Part shown: in pieces, positions 19,110-43,914 of the stretch
How the letters are laid out: every line of letters begins with the position of its first letter
Position numbering within the stretch: the stretch's first letter is position 1
NCBI RefSeq assembly: GCF_016097555.1
Contig: NC_054708.1
Location: 18,200,596 to 18,264,595, forward strand
Reading direction: 5' to 3'
DNA length: 64,000 nt
Source of the DNA: Gigantopelta aegis
Lineage: Eukaryota > Mollusca > Gastropoda > Neomphalida > Peltospiridae
Notes under the pieces: model-generated
Databases searched by the model: none
Told to the model about the DNA's origin: nothing
The model's input: only the letters and a program-made list of their open reading frames with translations
Translations under genes and position numbers: made by a program

Positions 19110-19680
19110 CCACGACGGACTTCCAATAAAGACTGCACTGTATGCACAATCGTTCGTTCCGATGACTTTGACAACACGGTTATTCATCTGCAGACTGTAA
19201 AGCAGGTCAAACGGCATTAGTGTGATTTCCAAAGGCATGCACAGTTCTATTGTGATGATATGCTCACGACGCTAGCACGTGACCACGCGACATGCCATGT
19301 TTTATTGATAGATTTCAGCATGGCCAGCTGATGCAGGTCAACCACTGAACTCTCTGTCTGCATCCAAAGAGAACGCAGTCACTGAACCGTGCACGATTAA
19401 CGGGATGTGGCGGTGAACATCTGACAACACGCCGTGTGAAGGACGCGCACCAGACTTCATCATATAAATCTTACACACCATCACAGCATAAACATATACA
19501 ATATCCGCCTCAACGCGCCGACTTAAACCATCCTTCGTCCTGAGACATAACGTGTTGTAAACATCTGTCGCTTGATGATGATGATGCAATCCCATGAAAT
19601 GAGGACCATTGCTTTCAGAGATTTCGTCGACTGTATGGCAGATCACTGTCGATATTTCCCATCACAGAAATTTGACATCA
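19110..19680 (-). other. Unrecognised higher-GC segment with open minus-strand frames
   Basis: A 102-codon frame (19338-19646) and a second frame (19047-19238) lie in DNA that is neither repetitive nor as AT-rich as its surroundings. The predicted peptides match no domain I know. The larger frame has no obvious splice sites tying it to other exons. It could be a lone exon, an old element, or chance. Confidence 0.25.
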
Positions 19681-19744
19681 TTTACTGAAGTGATATTTTA
19701 AAAGGTAAGGCTTTTAATACAAACATTATTAAAGTGTACAAGGT

Positions 19745-19900
19745 GCGTTGTGCAGGGAGAAGGGTTCGGGATCGAAACCCCGCCACCCTCGAGCAAATTT
19801 TCTTTTCTTTTTTTAAATATATTTTTCAGGGGACCATGACATAACCTGCTCCGATAAACTTCGGTTGCCACAGCCTAGACCCCCCCCCCCCCCCCTCCTG
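19745..19900 (-). mobile_element. Dispersed MITE-like repeat with C/G run (copy 1)
   Basis: This is the reverse complement of a repeat seen at 22605, 33465 and 56455. It shares GTCTAG-CTGT next to a homopolymer G run, GAAAAATATATT, AAAAAGAAAAGAAAATTTGC and an A/T-flanked TTTCGATCCC segment. The ends carry a TGCACAACGC / GCGTGTGCAGG-type inverted motif. Non-coding. Confidence 0.6.
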
Positions 19901-20550
19901 CCAAAATTCACGTGTAAACAGTATTCATGTTGGGAGGCATATGTTATATTCGGTATTACGTATTTATATTCCATTGCTGCGAGAATAGATCGATATTAAA
20001 GGTACTGACGTCAGTTTACTAGACAGTGTAAAATATGCTTGGCTGTTAAGGTAGTACTAAACCAAATAACTTCCGGCTGGGTCAAAGTTCGAGGTGCAGC
20101 GAACTTTTGATAGAGAAGTGAACACCACAGGTCTTGTGATTGGTTATAAATGTGAGTGTGTTGGTTGTAAAAAAAAAAGTTTCATCTGGGTGAAAAAATA
20201 TGCAATTTTATTTCATCTAGTACCAATGTGTCAAGTAGCCTTGTGCTTAAAGCAAGTATGGGGTACCTGTAAAAAAAAGTACTCGAATTTTGTGCGGAAC
20301 AAGGGTAGTCATAGACGCTACCTGTTATCTCAGAAACGAGCAGCTTGACCCTCAATTTTTTCTGATTCACTTTTAACTGTGAGGGGTTTATATCTGTGGC
20401 GTTTATGTCGCTTGTATCTATGTTACTATTGTCGTCTATGGGATCAGTTGCACAAATTTTTCTTTAAATTATCAAATGTGGCCAGTCGATGTTTTTTTAA
20501 CGTCCTAGTGTTTGTATGGCACCGAATACATTTTATGTGAAACGTAAAAG

Positions 20551-20637
20551 CTGTGGCGGATCCGGACAATCCATTAAGGGGGACACCAATGACATGAGAT
20601 GGAATGCCAAGGGAACTTTGGGGGTGTTTGGAGGGGC
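20551..20637 (+). mobile_element. Foldback element fragment (GGCGGATCC-ended)
   Basis: It shares GGCGGATCC, AATCCATT and TGGAATGCCAAGGGAA with the complete element at 31475-31612, but lacks the right terminal repeat because it is joined to a SINE-2. Confidence 0.6.
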
Positions 20638-20906
20638 AGATACTGGGCTCGCAGCCCGGCACCGGCTCCCACACAGAGCGAGTTTTAACGACTTAATAGG
20701 TAGGTGTAAGACCTCTACACCCTTTTCTCTCTCTCACTAACACGTAACAACTAACAAGTAACAACTAACAAGTAACAAGTAACAACTAACAAGTAACAAG
20801 TAACAACTAACAACTAACCCTCTGTCATAGACAGACAGCTCAGATAGCCGAGGTGTGTGCCCAGGACAACGTGACTGAACCTTAATTGGATATAAGCACG
20901 AAAATA
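20638..20906 (+). repeat. SINE family 2, head truncated
   Basis: The copy begins inside the tRNA-like head, passes a local expansion of AACTAACAAGT units at 20745-20815, and ends with the family tail ATTGGATATAAGCACGAAAA. Confidence 0.85.
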
Positions 20907-20967
20907 AGTTAAAATGAATGAATACAAAGCACAACGAGAGTATACTTATTTAAGATGATCAAAATTA

Positions 20968-21250
20968 AAGTTTGTTTTGTTTAACGACACCACTAAAGCA
21001 CATTGAGTTATTAATCATCGGCTACTGTATTTTTGACATATAATCTTAGAGAGGAAACCCACAACATTTTCCCATTCGTAACAAGGGATCTTTTATACAC
21101 ACTATCCCACAGACAGCATACCTTTGATATACCAATCGTGGTGCATTGGCTGGAACGAGAAATAACCCAATGGCCCACCGACGGAGTTCGATCCTAGACC
21201 GACCTCGCATCAGGCGAGCGCTTTCCCCCGGGGTTACATCCCGCCCCTTG
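20968..21250 (-). repeat. SINE family 1b
   Basis: The 1b tail (TTGTTTAACGACACCACTA) is at the left and the tRNA-like head with a B-box-like GGATCGAACTCC at the right. Complete apart from small internal losses. Confidence 0.85.
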
Positions 21251-21499
21251 TACTGATGATCAAAACAACTGGGTGTCACAATAAGCTGCATAAGAATCAG
21301 ACGGTTGTTGTGCACGTTACCTGACATCCCACTGGTCAGTTTGTGACCTTTGTTTGACCAACAAAACAGACCCGTTTCTTATTGTCCTGATGTGCGATTA
21401 CAGAATTGCATCTGTGTCAAACAGAACGTCCACATTCAACTGGTATTCCCTGTACACAAGGGATTTTCAAGTTGGAAAAACTGGTGGTATTAATATTCT

Positions 21500-22182
21500 T
21501 TATCAAGGCCGTACCTAGCTTGGGTGGGTCAGGTACGGCCCTTTTGAAGTTTAAAAGTGCCCTTTTTTGTGTAGCTAGAGAAGAGACCCTTTATTAACCT
21601 AATTTTTTTTTATCCTGGGCATTTTGTGTGTGCGTGTGTACGTGGCGTGTGTGTGTGTGTGTGTGGGGGGGGGGGGGGCATACACGCATGTGTCTTCTTT
21701 TCAAAATGAGATTAGGGTATTTGAATTGAAATATGAATATTTCAGAGGTATTGAATAAAACGTACATGCAGGAGCAAAACATAAACATGGTACCACAGCC
21801 AGCCCCGATCTCAGACCTTTCCCTCATCGAACACGTGGGGTATCATCAGGCGACGTCATCGTCAGTATTGATAGACATCGTCCCAGGAATTTGACAGAGT
21901 TGACAGTGGTTTGGATCCCTAGATTGTCACTAGACGTACTTGTGTTGCCTACATCTGGGTTTGGTTTATATCTCTGTATCCTAGCATAAACATTAAGTTT
22001 TGATATCAGTGTTATGTCACGTTTTTAATTCCCATTTGTCACCCACTATACTATTACAATACTATAAATATTACACTGGTATTGTCTAACGTATATATCC
22101 TCCTTTTTGACCCCCCCCCCACCCCCCCAAACCCCCCCACAAAAAACCACAAAAAACCCCACAAACAAAACAAACAAACAAA

Positions 22183-22214
<32 letters not shown>

Positions 22215-22600
22215 AACAAACAACCAGTATACTATTATACTTAATGGAATATTAAAAAATAATGGCTTCAAGTAATTGCTTAGCCGAAAACACGTACATC
22301 TTAATTTGTATTCGATTATGTCTTCGAATATTTACGTTGGTTTTGTAAGACCTGTATCCTTTTTTAAATAAGTGTGGTTTGTTGGGTCGACTTTAGCTGC
22401 ATATACATAAACATGTATACTATATCTAGCAGCAATAGTCGTTATGTATACAGGTCAACGTTTACATGAAAGGTCAACAGCCGTGAAAATATTTGGCTAC
22501 AATTTAGACCTAAATATACTGAGAAACAAGAGAAAACAAAAATAGGGGAATATTTGGTATTGTAGACCAAATTTCAGTCACTATTAGAATTTTAAAGTCT
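21500..22600. other. Mixed low-complexity DNA with a palindrome
   Basis: GGCCGTACCT at 21506-21515 and AGGTACGGCC at 21530-21539 form perfect 10-bp arms. A GT/G run lies at 21640-21680. C-rich and A-rich homopolymers lie at 22110-22215. No gene is visible. Confidence 0.6.
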
Positions 22601-22604
22601 GTAT

Positions 22605-22796
22605 AATAGGCCCGTGTGCAGGATATTGTACAGGGGGAGGGTCTAGACTGTGCCTTGAAGGGGGGGGGGGGGGGGGGGGTCGAGTTCTGCTGCCTCTGGA
22701 AAATGTATTGGAAAAGAGAAAAGAAAATTCACTTCCAGCAGGGGTAAGGGGCTTCGAACCCCAAACACCCCCTATGCAAACGCGCCTGTCTAAAGT
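22605..22796 (+). mobile_element. Dispersed MITE-like repeat with G run (copy 2)
   Basis: The most complete copy of the family: left end GGCCCGTGTGCAGG, right end TATGCAAACGCGCCTG, a G tract of about 22 nt at 22660-22679, and the shared GTCTAGACTGTG and TTCGAACCCCAAAC segments. Non-coding. Confidence 0.65.
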
Positions 22797-23052
22797 ACAA
22801 AGATGTAATATAGGACTGAATGTCACTATGGATGAGTTTTTGTTGCAGGCACTCTTTCCTGTTAGTTTTGTTATGGTCCCTTATTTCTTTCCATCAGTAT
22901 AATCAATGATAACATTTAGTCTGTGTGAAAATGGAGATAACCCTGGCTGACTGTCCGAGGCGAATTACGTGATTATTTGTTAGCACTGAGATTATTACAC
23001 ATATCATATTAATAAATTTTAATGTTCCAGCAACAATGAACGTTTGTATATA

Positions 23053-24355
23053 TACTCTTCAAAAAAAGAAACGCAAAAGGGTACAAATGGGTTATAACTC
23101 CGATTTTATGTTTCCTACCGGTTCATGCTTTGTGAATATAAGGTCATTGCATGTCCCAAACACATTCCCACGGTTACATTCGATAAAACGCAGCTACTGT
23201 ACAATAAAGTTCCAAAATGTGAATATTCGCAAAAACGCAGCCACGTGCAAACCATGTCACCACTGCACGTGCGTTGTCTGCACGTGCAACATGAACACCG
23301 ACAGTATAAAAGTGCAGGGTGTTCGCTTGCCTGGCCTCTGTATCTGGCCGACAGTTGACAATCCAGGACATGCCACGTCTCAGTGAACCGCAGAGAAACA
23401 ATGCCATCGGCCAACTAGACGCAGGCGAATCCAGAACGGCCGTTGCCAGGGCATTCCATGTGTCCCCAAGCACCATCTCCAGACTGTGGGACCGTTACCA
23501 GCAACATGGATCAACACGTGACTTCCCTAGATCCGGTCGACCACGGGTCACTACCCCCGGGCAGGACCGCTACATCCGGGTACGCCACCTTCGGGAACGA
23601 TTGACTACTGCCACCTCCACAGCCGCAGCAATACCAGGTTTGCGCAGGATATCCGACCAGACCGTACGGAACCGCCTACGTGAGGTAGGAATTCGTGCCA
23701 GACGTCCAGTTCGAGGTGTCATCTTAACACCACAACACCGTCGACTCCGACTGCAGTGGTGCCAGATTCATCGACAATGGCCTCAACTGCGATGGAGACA
23801 GGTGTGGTTCAGTGACGAGTCCCGATTTCTGCTCCGACGTCATGATGGAAGATGTCGTGTGTATAGGCGTCGTGGTGAACGTTATGCGGCAAACTGCGTG
23901 CAGGAAGTGGACAGATTCGGCGGGGGTAGTGTCATGGTGTGGGCAGCCATTTCACACACTGGCAGAACTGACCTGGTCCACGTGCAGGGCAACCTGAATG
24001 CACAGGGCTACATTGACCAGATTCTCCGGCCACACATCGTTCCAGTTATGGCCAACGCCAACGCAGTGTTCCAACATGACAACGCCAGGCCTCACACAGC
24101 ACGTCTCACAACGGCTTTCCTACAGAACAACAACATTAATGTCCTTCCTTGGCCATCGATATCACCGGATTTGAACCCAATTGAGCATCTATGGGACGAG
24201 TTGGACCGACGCCTCCGACAGCGACAACCACAGCCCCAGACCCTGCCCGAGCTGGCAGCAGCCTTGCAGGCCGAGTGGGCCACCATCCCCCGGGACGTCA
24301 TCCGTACTCTGGTTGCTTCAATGGGCAGGCGGTGCCAGGCAGTTGTCAACACACG
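23053..24355 (+). mobile_element. Tc1-type DNA transposon, copy A, 3' truncated
   Basis: The left terminus TACTCTTCAAAAAAAGAAAC follows a TA. The right end is lost: identity to copy B (61261-62758) stops after 24355. Over the shared 1.3 kb I count about six substitutions, so the copies separated recently. With only one terminus, copy A should not be able to transpose. Confidence 0.92.
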
Positions 24356-24407
24356 GGCTCAACAACGGGGTGGGCTGGGGGTGGCAGTCTCGTACGCTTA
24401 TGATTGA
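23370..24407 (+). CDS. Tc1-family transposase, open frame, altered C-terminus (345 aa)
   Basis: The protein has an N-terminal helix-turn-helix (SRTAVARAFHVSPSTISRLW), a GRPRVTT linker and a DDE catalytic core. The core carries FSDESRF (first Asp), FQHDNARPHTA (second Asp) and SPDLNPIEHLWDELDRR (Glu), with 34 residues between second Asp and Glu, as in Tc1. The start is the MPRLSEPQ methionine, aligned with the start in copy B and in the 28-kb element. The frame is uninterrupted. Because the element is cut at 24355, the usual last six residues (GGHTRY in copy B) are replaced by 17 residues of flanking origin. Whether the product folds or is active is unknown. It would act in the nucleus as a cut-and-paste transposase. 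Confidence 0.9.
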   Translation: MPRLSEPQRNNAIGQLDAGESRTAVARAFHVSPSTISRLWDRYQQHGSTRDFPRSGRPRVTTPGQDRYIRVRHLRERLTTATSTAAAIPGLRRISDQTVRNRLREVGIRARRPVRGVILTPQHRRLRLQWCQIHRQWPQLRWRQVWFSDESRFLLRRHDGRCRVYRRRGERYAANCVQEVDRFGGGSVMVWAAISHTGRTDLVHVQGNLNAQGYIDQILRPHIVPVMANANAVFQHDNARPHTARLTTAFLQNNNINVLPWPSISPDLNPIEHLWDELDRRLRQRQPQPQTLPELAAALQAEWATIPRDVIRTLVASMGRRCQAVVNTRAQQRGGLGVAVSYAYD

Positions 24408-24467
24408 ACGACCATCAAATGGGTCAAAAACAATATAAATTTTTAGTCATTACGAAAATGTATAAAG

Positions 24468-24545
24468 ACCTATGAATGAATGAATGGATGTTTAACGGAC
24501 ATCAACACAGAAAACACGCATTGGCCACTGGGCGTCAAACGTGAC
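24468..24545 (+). repeat. SINE tail fragment, family 5
   Basis: A GAATGAATGAATG stretch is followed by GATGTTTAACGGACATCAAC and CACGCATTGGCCACTGGG. A related fragment lies at 53645-53715. The following 24560-25190 is AT-rich with nothing recognised. Confidence 0.5.
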
Positions 24546-25192
24546 CTGTTAAACAACAGTTGCATACAGCAAATACTGCATATAATGATTTAGGATTCTC
24601 ATGGCTCAACTTGCCCATAGCCAAATTAGCCAATGATCGATTATAATCAACAATTTACTGGTTGGGTTCTATCGATATGATGAGCTATTATAAAATTCCA
24701 TAATCGATTGTCGCAGGAAATGTTAAGGGTATTAAGTTTTTGTTAGTTTACGAAGTATATAACGTATTATATATATCTATCATTTGCTGCTGTTTTGAAA
24801 TCTTTTAATTAAGCTATAATATACATATCAAATACCTATACTGGTCACTGGCAAGTTACAATATTGATTTCTTTTATCAAATACAGATAACACAATTTTA
24901 AGGTTCATCGCATTTGATTAGACAGTCTGACAAAAGCACATCACCAAAATAACTGGGTTAAGTGTGATCAATGTTGTACTACAACCGGCCAAGGTACTAA
25001 TGATATTACCAGATAAAATTCCCCTCCCGAGTTACACGGTTAGCGCATGTTTAATTATTTACTTTTTTCGGGTCCTGTAAATCTCAAAGAAATAACAGGT
25101 AATCCTTACATTAAAGTATATCCCTTTTCTTCATTAATGGTCTTATGTTCACATATTAAAAGTTAAGAACTAGAAGCTATAGTGATCTCCAC

Positions 25193-25688
25193 GACTGGTA
25201 TATCAAAGGTCGTGGTATGTGTTATCCTGTCTGTGGGATGGTGCATATAAAAGATCCCTTGCTGCTAATCGAAAAGAGTAGTCCGTGAAGTGACGACAGC
25301 GTGTTTCCTCTCTCAATATATATGTGGTCCTTAACCATAAGTCCGACGCCATATAACTGTAAATAAAATTTGTTGAGCGAGTCGTTAAATAAAACATTTC
25401 CTTCCTTCCTTCGATCGTTTGGTGGGAAAGGTTCCGGAACTGGTAACTGAGGTGGTTCAGCCCTACGATTGAGCTAAGTCCCGCGCCTTGGATGCTGATA
25501 GATGACACCCGATGGCGACATGTATAGTTTATTACAAAGAATACGTCATAATGCTGTTTCTCACATATAGAACATGCCATATACGACTTATGGAACACTG
25601 GATGGAACAGAATATAGTCAGTTACTGAGTCCACCAAGAGCAGTCGATCCCGCGATCCACAGCACCTCATCTGTGACTGTAATCATCT
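25193..25688 (-). repeat. Long inverted duplication, right arm
   Basis: Reverse complement of 18055-18549. It comprises a plus-strand SINE-1 body and tail (25193-25410) followed by the unclassified 275-bp segment in reverse. Several scattered substitutions separate the arms. Confidence 0.85.
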
Positions 25689-25879
25689 GGGGGCCTGTAC
25701 CTGAACTAGGTCATGAAGGCGACATTAACTTAACGTGTTAATATCCAGCATTGTTTCAAGTAAAGTGTGCAGTTTGTAGAGAACAAACAAAGTATACACA
25801 CTGCAAAGCAGCAATTACACCAGAGTGTATACATTATTTTTGTTCGTCGTCAATATTAAAAAGTCATCTGTTAAGGCTT

Positions 25880-26310
25880 CGTTTAATGGAAACTGGGGAA
25901 CGCACCCAGTCAGTAGTTGTTGGAAGGAGCATGGATTTTCGTTGGATTCATCTGCCGCTAATAAAGCTGGTCCGACCCACGGCACTAACTAACGACCGCC
26001 GGTAGTAGGGGTGCATAGTAGGTGGTTACAAGTGCCCCTTGACAATGCCAGAAGTAACTACTGAACACTCCCCGAAGTGGTCAGACTAAGCCCACAGCTA
26101 AAAGCTGATGAGGAATGGCAGGTGTGTGGCACAGATAGCCACAAGAGACAAGTACCTGTCGCGGTTGGTGAGATAAGGACTGGGATGTGGAGGTGGACAG
26201 CGAAAGAAGTTGAAAGATAGGATGAGTTGCCAGATTGGGAATAAATGAGATAGAATTCAAAGGAGAGAAAGGAAAGGGGGCACCGGGATAAAAAAAAAAA
26301 AAAAAAAATT
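25880..26310 (+). repeat. Possible polyA-tailed retroposed sequence
   Basis: A non-repetitive, moderately GC-rich stretch ends in an A run of 19 (26290-26308). It has no open frame and no tRNA-like boxes that I can see, and I found no second copy in the window. Retroposed transcript is one reading; chance A run is another. Confidence 0.3.
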
Positions 26311-26493
26311 GTTTTGTTTTAAAGTTCGTTGGATCCATATTTGAGGAGGGTATTAGCGAACTATACTACGAGTCGAAAATAAAAATGTTTTTGATCAACA
26401 TGTTTGGCTCATTTTAACGATTTTTTCTTTTTAACCATACGATCTTCATAAGTTCAAAGTTGAACCCATCAAGAGAAATACAAAAATGTTTTC

Positions 26494-26718
26494 GTGCAAT
26501 CCAGTCCTTCAATAAATTTCACAAAGGAATTGTCTACAAGGTTTCGTGGTCATGAGTTCACGAAATCCTTAAGTAGGTTCTCAGTGGGGAACACACATGA
26601 AGTTGTCAAATGCGAGGTCAAAGATCCAAATGTTACATTACATGATAGCAATACCGAATGTGAGTTCAAAGATGCAAATGTTAAAAGTACAGGGGTAAAA
26701 ATGTTAACATTGTTTTAA
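26494..26718 (+). other. Unrecognised short frame with 51-bp internal duplication
   Basis: Two copies of a 51-bp unit start at about 26609 and 26660 (CGAGGTCAAAGATCCAAATG against TGAGTTCAAAGATGCAAATG). In one frame this gives repeated KCEVKDPNV / ECEFKDANV. The frame is 74 codons and closed by TAA. No family recognised; it lies just upstream of the first P5CS coding exon. Confidence 0.2.
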
Positions 26719-26963
26719 GTGGACAGTTCAAGCTCAAACTTTCTATAAATATTCGAGTCACAAAATAACCGTAACAGTTCCTTTTTTTAGTATTTCAAAT
26801 TCAAATCAACATAAAGTCTAATACGCGGTAATAAAATTAACAATAATGGTATATTTTGGACCAGCCATAATCTTAAAAGAATATTTTCAAATAGCATATT
26901 GAAATCCAGGTTTTTATGATACTTACATATGATACAATCATGTTTAATTTCAGAGCAGCCAAA

Positions 26964-41685
<14,722 letters not shown>

Positions 41686-41994
41686 TTTAGTCTTCTCATG
41701 TCACTAATTTAGTCTTCTCATGTCACGTTGTAATGTGACCATCTATTCTGTCCTCAGAATATTTTCATAAGAACTACAGAAATCCCAAGATTTAGTTTTT
41801 CTTCTTATATAATGAACAGATGAAGATCCTATGGATTTTTCTGGAATTCTGGGGCCATATTCTTCAAAACAAATTTATCTAATTTTCCACTTAAACATAA
41901 ATCTACAACCGAATGTATTTTTAGTGTAATGGCAAGTTACATTGTGAAGTTGGATGTAACTTTACGTCTGCCCCCAGTCATCGTAAAAGATACA

Positions 41995-42317
41995 GAGGCA
42001 GGATGTAACCCAGTGGTAAAGTGCTCACTCGATGCACAGTCAGTCTGGGATCAATCCCCGCCAGTGAGCCCATTGGGCTATTTCTCGTTCCAGCCAGTGC
42101 ACCACAACTGGCATATAAAAGGCCGTGGTATGTACCACCCTATCTGTCGGATGGTGCATATAAAAGATCCCTGCTGCTGATCGAAAAGAGTAGCCCATGA
42201 AATGGCCACAGTGGGTTTCCTCTCTCAATATATGTGTGGTCCTTACCCATATGTCTGACGCCATATAACCATAAATAAAATGTGCGTCATTAAGTAAAAC
42301 ATGTCCTTCCTTCCATA
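41995..42317 (+). repeat. SINE family 1, full length, in P5CS 3' UTR
   Basis: A-box-like GTAACCCAGTGGTAAAGTG, B-box-like GGGATCAATCCCC, complete body and tail. Same orientation as the gene, so likely transcribed within its 3' UTR. Confidence 0.9.
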
Positions 42318-42729
42318 AAAGCTACATGTAGTAAATCGTAAACATACAAAAGATGTAAAGTTACACTTTTTTCAAGAATATGACCCCTGGCTAGAGATTT
42401 TCGCACTATCTTAGTATTATCAATGTGGTAAAACCACCATACGCTATGACATTACTACATGCCACACCATAGTGATGTCACAGCTTATCATTGTTTTATG
42501 ATATTGTAGCGTTAAGATAGCTTTGAAAATATGTTGCCCAGGATTTTAGCGATGGTTGGACGGTGTTTCTGTCCATGTTCTATGAAAAAAGTTTTGGTTT
42601 TAAGACTGTACATTTTTTGTCCCTGAATGAAAGACTATAATGCTCAAAGTAATGTGGACCATGGGATGTATTGAAACCATTGTGAAGGAAGGAGAATTGC
42701 AACACCTGCAGTTGCCCACGGCAATTAAC

Positions 42730-42761
42730 AGTGCCATGGAAGTTTAATTCTCCATGGCACT
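42730..42761. other. Hairpin with 11-bp perfect arms
   Basis: AGTGCCATGGA and TCCATGGCACT pair around a 10-nt loop, directly followed by a T run. It lies in the presumed P5CS 3' UTR, about 80 bp before the polyA signal. Function unknown. Confidence 0.7.
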
Positions 42762-43058
42762 TTTTTGCCCTAGGCCATATTAAATTTTGTTTCAACAGCA
42801 TGTTTTTTTCTTAATTTTCTTAAATGTTTCCAATTATAATATCAATAAAGCCAGTTGTGGTCACTTTTATTTCTTTCTTTTTTAAACATAAATATTATTA
42901 CTGAAGAAAAACCCACACAAGAGATAACCCAGTAATGTTGGTTAAAGAGGTAAAAAAAAGGGTAAGATTTTGTGTTACATTGTTGTTCAATAGTCCGTAA
43001 GTATATTTATCCTGCAATCACTGTATTCATTGTCAAGATATGATGACTGGATAAATCT

Positions 43059-43089
43059 CTATATTTTTGGTCAGTGACCAAAAATATAG
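43059..43089. other. 31-bp near-perfect palindrome
   Basis: CTATATTTTTGGTCA and its reverse complement flank a single central G. It can form a cruciform or bind a symmetric factor; no repeat copy was noticed. Confidence 0.85.
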
Positions 43090-43426
43090 GTCACGTGCCA
43101 TAAGCCCAACTCAACTCGAGTATTTCAGACTAGATTTTCAATAAACATACTTTTTAAATCATTTGTTTTAGTACAGTAAATGAAAATAAATTTTAGTTTT
43201 GTGATAACAATACAACACTTGTATATTTGTTTATGAATTGGAGTTTAGAAACACTTTTTGAATGTGACAGAATGTAGCTAGCATCTTACAAAGAATGACA
43301 TCATGTATCTTGTATGACATCATCCAGCAAAAGCCTTGATAGGTTGACGATACTCGATTCGCAGACACAAAAATGGAATAAATAATGATTTTCCGACTAT
43401 TCCTGTAGAATTGCAGGATAAAGAAA

Positions 43427-43914
43427 TAACTTGTTACTGTTTTAAGATATCGGCTTTATCTTGCTCAGGTCGAATGGCGAATGCAGCTCGGCAGAGCCTC
43501 GCTGCATTCGCCATTCTAACCTTTGCAGAATAAAGAAAGAAAGAAAGAAGTGTTTTATTTAACAACGCACTCAACACATTTTATTTACGGTTATATGGCA
43601 TCAGACATATGGTTAAGGACCACATGGGCTACTCTTCCAATTAGCAGCAAGGGATCTTTTATTTGCGCTTCCCACAGGCAGGATAGCACAAACCATAGCC
43701 TTTGTTGAACCATTTATGGATCACTGGTCCGTGCAAGTGGTTTACACCTACCCAATGAGCCTTGCGGAGCACTCACTCAGGGTTTGGAGTCGGTATCTGG
43801 ATTAAAAATCCCATGCCTAGACTGGGATCCGAACCCAGTACCTACCAGCCTGTAGACCGATGGCCTGCCACGATTGCAAGATAAAGCCAATATCTTAAGA
43901 CAGTAACCTGTTGT
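43427..43914. mobile_element. Foldback element carrying an inner hairpin and a SINE
   Basis: Inverted ends at 43427-43464 and 43876-43914 match at most of 38 positions (shared GCAAGATAAAGCC-ATATCTTAA). Inside are a hairpin at 43472-43516 (16-bp perfect arms GAATGGCGAATGCAGC) and a minus-strand chimeric SINE (43525-43870). Without the SINE the element would be about 140 bp. Confidence 0.75.
43525..43870 (-). repeat. Chimeric SINE: family 1 tail and body, family 2-like head
   Basis: The left part has the family 1 tail and body. The right part ends in a different tRNA-like head with ACTGGGTTCGGATCCC on the minus strand. This mixed structure suggests template switching or a distinct subfamily. 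Confidence 0.7.

Larger units (their letters stand above)
41686..42865 (+). other. P5CS 3' UTR with polyadenylation signal
   Basis: After the TAA at 41683-41685 the 3' UTR appears to run through a SINE-1 (41995-42317) and a short hairpin to AATAAA at 42844-42849. The exact 3' end is inferred. An earlier AATAAA inside the SINE could be used instead. Confidence 0.55.

Noticed and set aside
22086-22271. Gly/Phe-rich minus-strand frame
   Set aside because: Translation of C-rich and A-rich homopolymers.
23115-23476. Minus-strand frames matching between 23.1 and 61.3 kb
   Set aside because: They are antisense shadows within the two Tc1 copies and are shared only because the copies are nearly identical.
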